From a virus, in IMG/VR virus record IMGVR_UViG_3300025011_000183, positions 1-25,156 of that record: a stretch of 25,156 bases of DNA, one strand, 5' to 3'. The translations under genes were made by a program, and so were the position numbers. Below the pieces are notes generated by a model. The model ran no database searches. It was not told the DNA's origin and worked only from the letters and a program-made list of their open reading frames with translations. How positions within the stretch are numbered: the stretch's first letter is position 1; each line of letters opens with the position of its first letter. Positions 1-6,592 of the stretch are shown one piece after another.

Positions 1-319
1 CCATTTCCTCATTTGTGCAGAAACCATCAGCGCACCTTAACCTTGTACTCTCCGATGATTCCTTCTCCCTTCGATAATTAATCTCAAGAGTGCAATATCC
101 TATAATGTCGTTAAGCGTGTCCTCAATTGACTCCGTCTTAACTTGCGCAGGATTAGAATCCAACTGTTCAATGCGGTTCAATTTATCCTCTATGCGAAGA
201 TAAAAGGCAACCGGTCCACGCTTCTCTCTACCCTGTTCATAGTTGTCTCCATAGTCGTTTCTTTTCTTGGTAAGTAGCTCAATAATTTGCTCAAGGATAG
301 AGCTAAACTTTTCCTCCAA
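1..319 (-). CDS. DUF1599 (nucleotide modification-associated domain 1) protein, 3' end cut by window edge
   Basis: This open frame runs off the left edge of the window and shows about 106 codons. The start is read as TTG, because a GGAGG lies 8 bases upstream of it. The protein contains RNDYGDNY near residue 20, then LRIEDKLNRIEQL, then ESIEDTLNDIIGY, which is the pattern of DUF1599. That family is common in phages and is linked by genome context to nucleotide metabolism or modification; its reaction is not established. It is the last visible gene of the leftward replication operon, 3 bases after a 35-codon ORF and downstream of dUTPase, which fits a role with nucleotides. The missing C-terminus is outside the window. 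The family call is good; the function is open. Confidence 0.8.
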   Translation of the reverse strand, partial: MEEKFSSILEQIIELLTKKRNDYGDNYEQGREKRGPVAFYLRIEDKLNRIEQLDSNPAQVKTESIEDTLNDIIGYCTLEINYRREKESSESTRLRCADGFCTNEEM

Positions 320-322
320 AAC

Positions 323-430
323 CTATTCCTCCTTCTCTGTCTTCCTCTGATCATCAACCCTCGGTAACGCCAAATACTTCTCGTTCAGGATTTTCAGCCA
401 AGTTCTGATGGTTTCCATAGTCAAGCTCAT
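323..430 (-). CDS. Small hypothetical protein, 35 aa
   Basis: The ATG overlaps the dUTPase stop as ATGA, and the preceding AGGAAAGG can serve as its ribosome-binding site, so translation is probably coupled. The product is short and charged, with a helical segment METIRTWLKILNEKYLALP and a basic/acidic tail ending KTEKEE. No family is recognised. The TAG stop lies just before the TTG start of the DUF1599 gene, so the ORF fills the gap between two confident genes exactly, which supports it as real. It could instead be only a coupling peptide. Confidence 0.45.
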   Translation of the reverse strand: MSLTMETIRTWLKILNEKYLALPRVDDQRKTEKEE

Positions 431-966
431 TCCTTTCCTGTCGATCCGAACCCCGCGGTTCCGCGCTCACTCTCTCCCAGCTCATCAACCTGCACAAACT
501 CAGTCTGTAGACAAGGCACCACAACGAGTTGGGCTATGCGCTCTTTTGGGTTGATAACTACATAATTCGAGTCGAAAGGATTAAATATATTCATGGACAT
601 TTCACCAGAATAACCGGGGTCAATTGTGCCAGTGATAACGAGCTTCCCCTCGGATGATGCTCCCGACCTTGGTTGTATTAGCCCAACATACCCTTCGGGG
701 ATAGATACCCCGATTCCTGATGGTATTTTAAGCATGTGTCCATGATGCAGGAGGACGGACGAATCTATCCTTGCTCGTAGGTCTGCCCCTGCATCGTCGG
801 CGCGCTTGCGGTATGGAAGGAATATGGGGTCTGTGGTACCCATTAGTTTGGTTGGGATAACAGGAGTTTTCGGTTCCCATTTTGGAAATCCATAGTGCTT
901 GTTACATACCCCACAAGTTTTTTCTAGTTGCTGGAATACGTGTTTGCAATGTCTGCAACTTTTCAC
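427..966 (-). CDS. dut: dUTPase with N-terminal zinc-ribbon extension
   Basis: Trimeric-type dUTP diphosphatase, which hydrolyses dUTP to dUMP and PPi and so keeps uracil out of phage DNA and feeds dTMP synthesis. All five family motifs are visible: DAGADL (58-63), PRSG (99-102), GTIDPGYSGE (113-122), RIAQL (143-147) and RGTAGFGSTG (168-177). The glycine-rich motif 5 is intact, so the enzyme is probably active. Residues 1-40 are extra to the usual core of about 140 residues and carry CRHC (4-7) and CGVC (18-21), a likely zinc ribbon. The GTG start overlaps the stop of the DUF1064 gene (GTGA). It sits with the deaminase at 3021 and SSB in the replication operon, suggesting a shared dNTP-pool role. 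Enzyme identity is firm; the purpose of the zinc ribbon is unknown. Confidence 0.95.
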   Translation of the reverse strand: MKSCRHCKHVFQQLEKTCGVCNKHYGFPKWEPKTPVIPTKLMGTTDPIFLPYRKRADDAGADLRARIDSSVLLHHGHMLKIPSGIGVSIPEGYVGLIQPRSGASSEGKLVITGTIDPGYSGEMSMNIFNPFDSNYVVINPKERIAQLVVVPCLQTEFVQVDELGESERGTAGFGSTGKE

Positions 967-1319
967 TTCATTACCACCTTAAAATTAATATCAGGATAAA
1001 CCTTTTCGAGTATCTTTTGCTTGAGCTTAAAAACGGGAGTCAGAACACCCTTTACATCCTCTATTTCCGCATGTCCGTCAGGATAAATAACTTCGAAGTC
1101 TGCAACATACTTAATGGCCCGTATTCTTTTTCCGTCTTTGCGCCTATATCCTTCTTGTAGAACAAACGAGGGTTGACATGTGAAGTCTTTAATTATTCCA
1201 ACCATTTTTAGATTCCTTAATTCAATATACCTAACACTTTCTTTGTTACTGTCAAAGATTATCCCATCGACAACAGTTTTTTTAGCGTGATATTTTCCAC
1301 CTGGTCGCTTAACCCTCAT
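963..1319 (-). CDS. DUF1064 phage endonuclease-like protein (PD-(D/E)xK fold)
   Basis: A 118-residue protein with the DUF1064 pattern: FDSNKESVRYIELRNL near 22-37, then YVADFEV (D74), then EDVKG (E87, K90) and a conserved FKLKQK stretch. D74, E87 and K90 match the spacing of a PD-(D/E)xK nuclease core. Family members are small phage proteins beside SSB and replication genes and are thought to act as Holliday-junction-type or structure-specific endonucleases; that role is inferred, not shown. The ATG overlaps the stop of the upstream gene (ATGA) and has GAAGG 7 bases upstream. Length is normal for the family. Confidence 0.85.
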   Translation of the reverse strand: MRVKRPGGKYHAKKTVVDGIIFDSNKESVRYIELRNLKMVGIIKDFTCQPSFVLQEGYRRKDGKRIRAIKYVADFEVIYPDGHAEIEDVKGVLTPVFKLKQKILEKVYPDINFKVVMK

Positions 1320-1606
1320 ATCTTAACCTTCCCCATCCACTGATGCGCTTCCCCAACCCCAACAACCCCTGCATCCTCGACTACCTTGCGAATATTCTCA
1401 TCCAACTCACAATCCTTCATGTACCTGCGACCACTCTGAATAGTTCCATTGCCACCCAATGTCAGTCTGTAATCTGTAATAGTTTTCCGACTCATACTCA
1501 AGTGGCAAGCAAGCTTTGATGCGTTTCCATGCTTTCCTATTGCCTTTTCGAGTTCAGCGAGCGTAGGGTAGAGGGTTTTTAGTCGAGCTGTTTTTGTGTT
1601 TTTCAT
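1316..1606 (-). CDS. Small HTH-like phage protein
   Basis: A 96-residue protein whose residues 14-50 read as a helix-turn-helix: LAELEKAIGKHGNASKLACH followed by LSMSRKTITDYRLTL, the second part resembling a Fis-type or phage HTH recognition helix. It probably binds DNA, but the target is not known. It lies between SSB and the DUF1064 nuclease and has GGAGG 5 bases before its ATG. A hairpin (1621-1647) ends 4 bases upstream of that Shine-Dalgarno and may tune translation. No closer family is recognised. Confidence 0.75.
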   Translation of the reverse strand: MKNTKTARLKTLYPTLAELEKAIGKHGNASKLACHLSMSRKTITDYRLTLGGNGTIQSGRRYMKDCELDENIRKVVEDAGVVGVGEAHQWMGKVKI

Positions 1607-1620
1607 TGTGGCCTCCTTCG

Positions 1621-1647
1621 AGGGGTGGATGGTTTGTATGCACCCCT
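1621..1647 (-). promoter_or_regulatory. Intercistronic hairpin before the HTH gene
   Basis: AGGGGTG and CACCCCT form a perfect 7-bp stem around a 13-base loop, between the SSB stop and the GGAGG of the 1606 gene. No U-run follows on the transcribed strand, so it is not a terminator of the operon. It resembles the hairpins at 8466 and 10113 in position, so a role in mRNA stability or in exposing the ribosome-binding site is possible. Confidence 0.5.
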
Positions 1648-1661
1648 ATTTATAATTATTA

Positions 1662-2048
1662 TCAGAACGGTATTGTTTCGTCTAATTGTACCTCTGTCCC
1701 AAAGGCAGGATTACCACTTGTTGCGTTGTTATTGCTTTGTTGCGCCTTGCCACCAATAAAGCCAACTCTCTCCGCTAAAATCTCTGTCTTGTATTGTTTA
1801 ACCCCATCTTTTTCCCATGTCGAGGTTTGAATTGATCCAGTAACGGATGCTTCGCTGCCCTTGAATAAAAAATTTGCAACATTTTCAGCAGTAGCTTTAA
1901 AACAAATCACAGGCAGAAAGTCTGCTGTTTTTTCTTTAGAAAACGGACGATTCACGGCAAGGGTAAATTTACATACGGCAACACCTGCTTGGCTATACGT
2001 TAAACTTGGGTCAGCACAAAGGCGACCAACTAAATTAGCACTATTCAT
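1662..2048 (-). CDS. ssb: Single-stranded DNA-binding protein
   Basis: A 128-residue SSB. The N-terminal OB fold is recognisable (NLVGRLCADPSL, FTLAVNRPF, FKATAENVANF, GSIQTSTWEKDG), followed by a short linker of N, Q, S and G residues and the tail LDETIPF. That tail matches the acidic DDDIPF-type tip by which bacterial SSBs recruit partner proteins. It coats single-stranded DNA at the phage fork. It is shorter than most host SSBs, mainly in the linker, as is usual in phages. GGAGG lies 9 bases before the ATG. The gene stands in the leftward operon beside nuclease and dNTP enzymes. Confidence 0.95.
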   Translation of the reverse strand: MNSANLVGRLCADPSLTYSQAGVAVCKFTLAVNRPFSKEKTADFLPVICFKATAENVANFLFKGSEASVTGSIQTSTWEKDGVKQYKTEILAERVGFIGGKAQQSNNNATSGNPAFGTEVQLDETIPF

Positions 2049-2077
2049 TATTATCTTCCTCCGATTATTTTAATTTA

Positions 2078-2809
2078 TTATCCCTGTACCCCGGCCATCA
2101 TCTCGGTCATTCGCTCGTCAAACTTAATCCCAGCTCGCTTAATTGTTCTCTCTCTGATTCCCTTCAGCCAGCCACCGATTTCTGTCAACAATTCTTCGTC
2201 ATCTTCTTCAGTTTCGAGTTTGTTAACTGCTCCCATTATCCTCGCTAACTGATTATCGCTTAATGTGCCCCACGCAGGTTCAGGCTCCGCTAATCCTTCG
2301 AGATCATCCTTATTTTCATCAAAATAACTCATGTCTGTATTCTTCAGCTCATCATTACAACTTTTGCACAGTCCGGTTTTCCCCTCAACCTCAAACTTTC
2401 CGCAATCAGGACAAATATCACCTTCTTTCCACTCAGGATGCTCGTGTCTCAATTCCTTCTCGGCCCATTCCAGTCCAAACTTTTCGTCCATATATGACGC
2501 TCTAGAACATTCCTCGCCACCTCCCCCAACAATCACACCCTCAACTTCTTTACTCTCTTTAAATGCCCCTTCCGTGCCCTCTGCTGACTTCTTAACGAAC
2601 TTACCTCGCTCGTCTCTCTTAGGCAACCCATCCACCCTCTTTCTGTATTCTGTAGGAGTTATAAACGCATCCCTACTCATCTCAAACTCTTCAGGACTCG
2701 AAATCCTCTCACCCTCAGCATTCACGAAGTAGCGAACGCAAGGACTAGCCCTTGTCGTGCATTTTTCGCTGGCTAGTTTTTCCGTGAGAATTGTGCCATA
2801 GGTTCGCAT
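2078..2809 (-). CDS. Hypothetical protein with central zinc ribbon, 243 aa
   Basis: No family is recognised. The N-terminal part is charged, with residues 50-70 resembling a short DNA-binding or linker segment (PTEYRKRVDGLPKRDERGKF). A central CPDCGK...GLCKSC (about residues 133-151) is a four-cysteine zinc ribbon. The C-terminal half is acidic and helical (ETEEDDEELLTEIGGWL). The Shine-Dalgarno is weak. It lies between SSB and the small gene at 2821. The frame is long, with clear protein-like composition, so coding is likely; an accessory role at the fork is only a guess. Confidence 0.75.
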   Translation of the reverse strand: MRTYGTILTEKLASEKCTTRASPCVRYFVNAEGERISSPEEFEMSRDAFITPTEYRKRVDGLPKRDERGKFVKKSAEGTEGAFKESKEVEGVIVGGGGEECSRASYMDEKFGLEWAEKELRHEHPEWKEGDICPDCGKFEVEGKTGLCKSCNDELKNTDMSYFDENKDDLEGLAEPEPAWGTLSDNQLARIMGAVNKLETEEDDEELLTEIGGWLKGIRERTIKRAGIKFDERMTEMMAGVQG

Positions 2810-2820
2810 GTTGCCGTGTT

Positions 2821-3024
2821 TTATTTTATTTCACCACCCATACAATCCCTTAATTCTCGCTGAATTTCCCGTATAGCGGAACAGATAGAATTGTTTCCTA
2901 TTTTAACCTTTTTACTGAAAATACACTTTCCATTGCATCCTTCGATAGATTCCCATATACAATCCCATTCGACATAGGAAGTAAGGGCCTTCAGTAATTC
3001 AACAGCTTTCTCCTTCTCGCTCAC
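2821..3024 (-). CDS. Small cysteine-containing hypothetical protein, 67 aa
   Basis: GTG start with GGAGG 7 bases upstream, and a GTGA overlap with the deaminase stop. The protein has an N-terminal helix (EKEKAVELLKAL) and cysteines in WDCIW, EGCNGKC, NSICS and LRDC, which might bind a metal. No family is recognised. Coupling to the deaminase gene suggests co-expression, not a known shared function. Confidence 0.65.
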   Translation of the reverse strand: MSEKEKAVELLKALTSYVEWDCIWESIEGCNGKCIFSKKVKIGNNSICSAIREIQRELRDCMGGEIK

Positions 3025-3632
3025 CCCTCAACCTCCTTCATCACCTTAACCCCTGCCCATTTCAGCAATTTTGCACACCCCGGGCATGGTATAGGATTCG
3101 GTTCGTCAGCACAGACTAGGTAGAGTTCAGCACCTTCCAATAACTCTTGCGGAGCATTAATCAAGGCAGAAACTTCAGCATGCACCGCTGGACAATCATC
3201 GTAACTCCCTGTGTTATGTTCGACATCCATCCTAACGCACGTAGTACATGCTGCGAGAGGTTGATTGTACCCAGTAGCTATGATTACCCCATCGTTAGCG
3301 ATAACACAGGCGTATCGACGCTTCCGGCAATTGCTTTCATGCAGGAGTTCCCGAGCTATGTTCCAGAAGTTAAGATTTATCGCTAAATCTTGTTTCGACT
3401 CATTTACAAAAATGTTTACCTTACATCTCGTTTCAACAACCAACTTTTTCATATCTTCAAAAACAATGGCATCCGCCTCCTCTTTCCTTTCGGCTGAATC
3501 ACTTTCGCAAACCCCGTATACTTTCATGAGTGCCACGCGAAGAAGTCGCTCGTCATCCTCTGTTATTCCGTATCCATCATCGTATATATCGCTTTCCAGT
3601 ATTGCCCCAAAGAGTAATAAATCCTTTTTCAT
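3021..3632 (-). CDS. Zinc-dependent cytidine/deoxycytidylate deaminase family protein
   Basis: The C-terminal half (about 85-203) is a CMP/dCMP-deaminase-type domain. It has HAE (151-153), with a zinc-ligand histidine and the catalytic glutamate, and PCPGC (182-186) with the two zinc-ligand cysteines, plus the conserved YACVIANDG and ATGYNQP strands. The likely reaction is dCMP to dUMP, which with dUTPase would supply dTTP; cytidine or another nucleotide cannot be excluded. Residues 1-85 are an extra N-terminal region of unknown role with no metal motif. GGAGG lies 7 bases before the ATG. It is coupled to a 23-residue upstream ORF (ATGA) and to the small gene at 3024. Confidence 0.85.
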   Translation of the reverse strand: MKKDLLLFGAILESDIYDDGYGITEDDERLLRVALMKVYGVCESDSAERKEEADAIVFEDMKKLVVETRCKVNIFVNESKQDLAINLNFWNIARELLHESNCRKRRYACVIANDGVIIATGYNQPLAACTTCVRMDVEHNTGSYDDCPAVHAEVSALINAPQELLEGAELYLVCADEPNPIPCPGCAKLLKWAGVKVMKEVEG

Positions 3633-3700
3633 CCTCTCACCTCCAACAACTTAACTATCTTTCTCGCAATTTCATCAAACTTTTCCTTTGACATTTTCAT
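3629..3700 (-). CDS. Very small ORF (23 aa) coupled to the deaminase
   Basis: The ATG is preceded by GGGGG at 7 bases. The product is a short basic helix, MKMSKEKFDEIARKIVKLL plus a short tail. Its stop overlaps the deaminase start (ATGA), so it is well placed as a coupling or leader peptide. No homology can be judged at this length. Support is the ribosome-binding site and the exact overlap. Confidence 0.4.
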   Translation of the reverse strand: MKMSKEKFDEIARKIVKLLEVRG

Positions 3701-3711
3701 TTTGATTCCCC

Positions 3712-3876
3712 CTATCCAAAGTTATTTCCTAATTCCTCGATCATATCTTCAATAATTTTACGAGCATCGGGATACTCAGGTCCGCCGCCATCATGCGGAT
3801 CATAAAATGTAGCCAATAGCGCGTTCATTTCCCCATAAACCTTTTGTAATTGCATTTGGCGAATCATGTATTTCAT
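3712..3876 (-). CDS. Small hypothetical protein, 54 aa
   Basis: The ATG has GAGG 7 bases upstream. The product begins MKYMIRQMQLQKVYGEMNA and has a middle DPHDGGGPEYPD turn and a C-terminal helix KIIEDMIEELGNNFG. The amphipathic helices and balanced composition look protein-like. It fills the gap between the primase-helicase gene and the deaminase leader, in the direction of the operon. No family is recognised. Confidence 0.55.
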   Translation of the reverse strand: MKYMIRQMQLQKVYGEMNALLATFYDPHDGGGPEYPDARKIIEDMIEELGNNFG

Positions 3877-3885
3877 TTTGGTTCC

Positions 3886-3966
3886 TCATCTCTCATCAGT
3901 TTTCTTCAGCACTCCTACCAATCTGGATATATTCTTCATAATGTCGTCGAATTCATCATCCTTCAC
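3886..3966 (-). CDS. Very small ORF (26 aa)
   Basis: GTG start with AAGGAG 9 bases upstream, lying immediately after the primase-helicase stop. The product is a short charged helix containing DDEFDDIMKNISRLVGVL. No family is recognised. The ribosome-binding site and tight packing support translation; function is unknown. Confidence 0.4.
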   Translation of the reverse strand: MKDDEFDDIMKNISRLVGVLKKTDER

Positions 3967-3984
3967 AGCTTGACACTCCTTTCA

Positions 3985-5925
3985 TTACCATGGACAACCA
4001 ACGTCCTTCTTTACCTCAACCCCTATATTCTTTAACCTCATTACCCCTTGAGCTAAATTTTTCCTGAAATAATCCTCTTCTTGGTAGATTGCTAAACTTG
4101 GGACAAGGACATATTCAATGGTTCCCTTGAACCCAGACAATTTGTTCTTCGCTACAATCAAGTCAACGATTGGAGAATGATGCTCCTTGCCATTTATCAT
4201 TGCGTCAATGTATTTTGTACTATCTTTATTTCGCTCACTATCGCTATGGAGTAGGAAAACTATGTCCGAATCATAATGTAGGTCAACCGTGTCCTTTAGG
4301 TCGTCAACCGTAGGAGGCTTATTTCCGTTTGGTTTTCTAAGCTCAACCGTCATAAGTACTGGGATATCGAATCTGTTTGTGATTCTCTTCATTTCCTCAG
4401 ACAATAGGGTGAATCTGTTCTTTGGTTCCGATGCTCCCCGGGATGGGGTTCGTATCTTATGGAAGTTATCAACCACCACGACCAATCTTGGATTAAGTTC
4501 ATGCAGCTTTTCGATGGTTTTTTCGATGTACCCCAGGCTATTACCGTCCATTTCATCAAGAAGGGTAAACCTGCTTAGTAGGACATCAATCATTGCTTTC
4601 CCAACCTCAAGGGTAGATAGTTTGCTCTTCTTATCTTCTTCGCTCATTTCCTTGTTATAAGTGACATGCTGTCCGATGTTTGAGACGAAGTTAATTTCCT
4701 GCATCGTTTGCATTGCCAGAAGTCGGTAATATATTTTCCTGAAATTATCATCAATCGAAAAGAATACAACTTGCAGTTCTTCGTTATTTTCAACCAGGCT
4801 TTTACATAAATTTAGTAGCCAGCTCGTCTTTCCGACATTAGAAATTGCTCCCAAAAGGTACATTCCAGGTTGTATTCCATCCAACTTGTGCATTAAGTCC
4901 TTGAATTGATCTCCTATTTTGTACCCAAGTATCCCTGTCCGGCGATACGACTGTCTGAAAAACATGTCCGCTCGCTTACTTGGACCCGAAAGTATTTCGT
5001 CTGCCGTTACCTCCGGAATAACCTCTTTTATTCTTTCTTCCTTCACCCTATAAACCTCGTTGCATCCGTCTATGGCCTTTCCTAACACAGACTGACCATA
5101 GGTTTTTCCAGAGCTAAAATGTCGTTCGTCCCATTTATCCCTGAATAATCCCGATTGCCTAAAAATTGAATCCATAGTTTGCTCGTTCGCCCCGGTCCAG
5201 AATGCCAATGAGTTACAGAATGCAAGATCGGCCTCGCTTTGGGATGATGCGTATCCTTGCCAGCTTCCGTTGTATAAATCCTTGAACTTATCTCCATTCT
5301 TACTACTCATGGCTTTTTCTAAAACGTCACCACCTCCAAGCGTTACTGTAGATGAAACTCGTTCCCTTTTTGGAGGTTCCGGCTTGTCCAAATATTTAGC
5401 GTGTATAGCCTGTATCTGCTCGTTGCAATCTGCAAGCGTTGGAGGGTGGCTAGTGAGCAGTTTACCGGTGAAGGTTAGGAAACGCCCCTCCGTGTAAATC
5501 TCTAGCCCCAGAGAGCTATTCTTGCGTCCCTTGGGTGGTAATGTTCCTCTACAGAAGATATGGAGTCCTGTCCCACTTGGGGAAATCTCAGCATAAGTAG
5601 GTAACTGTTCTAGAATCTCATCAGCCAAGGGGGATAATTCTCCCTGCTCATTTATGCAATGGTCTATGTCTATACCTACAAATGGGGGGGATAGCATAAA
5701 CCCGATGCCGTTCAAGTTGTTCTTGGCTGCATACTCCAATGCGATATTCAGGTTGCACCATGTTTCGGGATTATTGGATTGAGCCATACCCTTAGTCACC
5801 GCATTGACCGGAACTTTATCCATTCGCGTAGGATTGTCTTTGTTCTGCTTCAAGATCCATGCAACCCAATTCTTTTGTCGTTGCATTTCGGGAGGAATGT
5901 TCTTTATGAACCCTTCCTTCTTCAT
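3985..5925 (-). CDS. Primase-helicase fusion (AEP-like primase, HBD domain, DnaB-like ATPase)
   Basis: A 646-residue replicative enzyme in one chain. Residues 1-180 resemble the archaeo-eukaryotic primase fold of phage primase-polymerases, with GIDID (84-88, metal-binding aspartates) and SPSGTGLH (115-122). Residues 200-290 match the helix-bundle domain of NrS-1-type primase-polymerases (FKDLYNGSW, SQSEADLAFCNSLAFW, DSIFRQSGL). Residues 340-600 are a RecA/DnaB-type ATPase: Walker A AISNVGKT (360-367), with alanine in the first glycine position as in DnaB, and Walker B LVVVVD (481-486). It would prime and unwind at the phage fork. The ATG overlaps the upstream stop (ATGA). The upstream genes look like an initiator and a helicase loader. 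Domain calls are good; polymerase activity is not shown. Confidence 0.87.
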   Translation of the reverse strand: MKKEGFIKNIPPEMQRQKNWVAWILKQNKDNPTRMDKVPVNAVTKGMAQSNNPETWCNLNIALEYAAKNNLNGIGFMLSPPFVGIDIDHCINEQGELSPLADEILEQLPTYAEISPSGTGLHIFCRGTLPPKGRKNSSLGLEIYTEGRFLTFTGKLLTSHPPTLADCNEQIQAIHAKYLDKPEPPKRERVSSTVTLGGGDVLEKAMSSKNGDKFKDLYNGSWQGYASSQSEADLAFCNSLAFWTGANEQTMDSIFRQSGLFRDKWDERHFSSGKTYGQSVLGKAIDGCNEVYRVKEERIKEVIPEVTADEILSGPSKRADMFFRQSYRRTGILGYKIGDQFKDLMHKLDGIQPGMYLLGAISNVGKTSWLLNLCKSLVENNEELQVVFFSIDDNFRKIYYRLLAMQTMQEINFVSNIGQHVTYNKEMSEEDKKSKLSTLEVGKAMIDVLLSRFTLLDEMDGNSLGYIEKTIEKLHELNPRLVVVVDNFHKIRTPSRGASEPKNRFTLLSEEMKRITNRFDIPVLMTVELRKPNGNKPPTVDDLKDTVDLHYDSDIVFLLHSDSERNKDSTKYIDAMINGKEHHSPIVDLIVAKNKLSGFKGTIEYVLVPSLAIYQEEDYFRKNLAQGVMRLKNIGVEVKKDVGCPW

Positions 5926-6350
5926 AGAAGCTCTTCGATCTTTCGGCTTGCCTCAAGCTTTGTTAAATCATAGGTTCCCTCGTACCCCAACTTATTGAGC
6001 TTCCATATTTGCTTTTCAGTAATAGATTGCTGCCCCATATTTACCTCGATATATTCCTTGCCCTTAGAACGCTTCAGTTCTTCCTTTTCAGCATGAGACA
6101 GCTTTTCGTGTTCGATGTAGTAGGTAATCGCATCCATGAATAGGTCCTTATTCATCCCAAGGGTAAACAGTAAATCGCCATTATCGTCTGGGTATTTATT
6201 CAATTTAGATACTACGCTTATGGCAATCCCAAGTCTGTTAGTCCCCCCTAAACGTATTTGCTCAAGTATCTTGTTGCAAATCGTGCTTTTCTTATTAGCT
6301 GGGAATAAACTCACAAACTCATTCTTTTTTAAATCATCCAACATCTTCAT
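5922..6350 (-). CDS. Hypothetical replication-operon protein, 142 aa
   Basis: It is mostly helical. The C-terminal part, SITEKQIWKLNKLGY followed by DLTKLEASRKIEELL, is a short module often seen at the end of phage and plasmid replication or single-strand-binding proteins (a T-x-K-Q...L...LTK-x-EAS pattern); this is from memory and not verified. The rest (SLFPANKKSTICNKI, GTNRLGIAISVVSKL) is not recognised. AAGG lies 7 bases before the ATG, and both ends overlap neighbours as ATGA. Position between a loader-like gene and the primase-helicase suggests an accessory at the fork. Confidence 0.75.
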   Translation of the reverse strand: MKMLDDLKKNEFVSLFPANKKSTICNKILEQIRLGGTNRLGIAISVVSKLNKYPDDNGDLLFTLGMNKDLFMDAITYYIEHEKLSHAEKEELKRSKGKEYIEVNMGQQSITEKQIWKLNKLGYEGTYDLTKLEASRKIEELL

Positions 6351-6592
6351 TCACCCACCTTATCGTTACAAGCTACTGCCGAAGGATCACCCTGCCACAT
6401 CTGTTTAAAATCGGATATGTGCGGCGGCCTATTACTTTCAGAAACGTACTGCTGAACATATCTCCACATATCCTCTTTTTTGATTTTATGAATTAACATC
6501 TGCCAACGCTCAGGAGTTTTCTCTGTCATTTTCATTTCTGGATAAAAGTCAGTGATGATTTCCAGCATTGAAATAGTATCGTTTAATGTCAC
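6347..6592 (-). CDS. Helicase-loader-like protein (G39P-type), 81 aa
   Basis: A short helical protein with EIITDFYPEMKM, TPERWQMLIHKI and RPPHISDFKQMW. This resembles SPP1 G39P and related small proteins that load the hexameric helicase onto origin DNA, which typically have a YP...W...L...P-x-I-x-D pattern. The call rests on this pattern and on position between the initiator gene and the DnaB-type ATPase. The GTG start overlaps the upstream stop (GTGA), and GAGG lies 10 bases upstream. A different small replication accessory is possible. Confidence 0.6.
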   Translation of the reverse strand: MTLNDTISMLEIITDFYPEMKMTEKTPERWQMLIHKIKKEDMWRYVQQYVSESNRPPHISDFKQMWQGDPSAVACNDKVGE

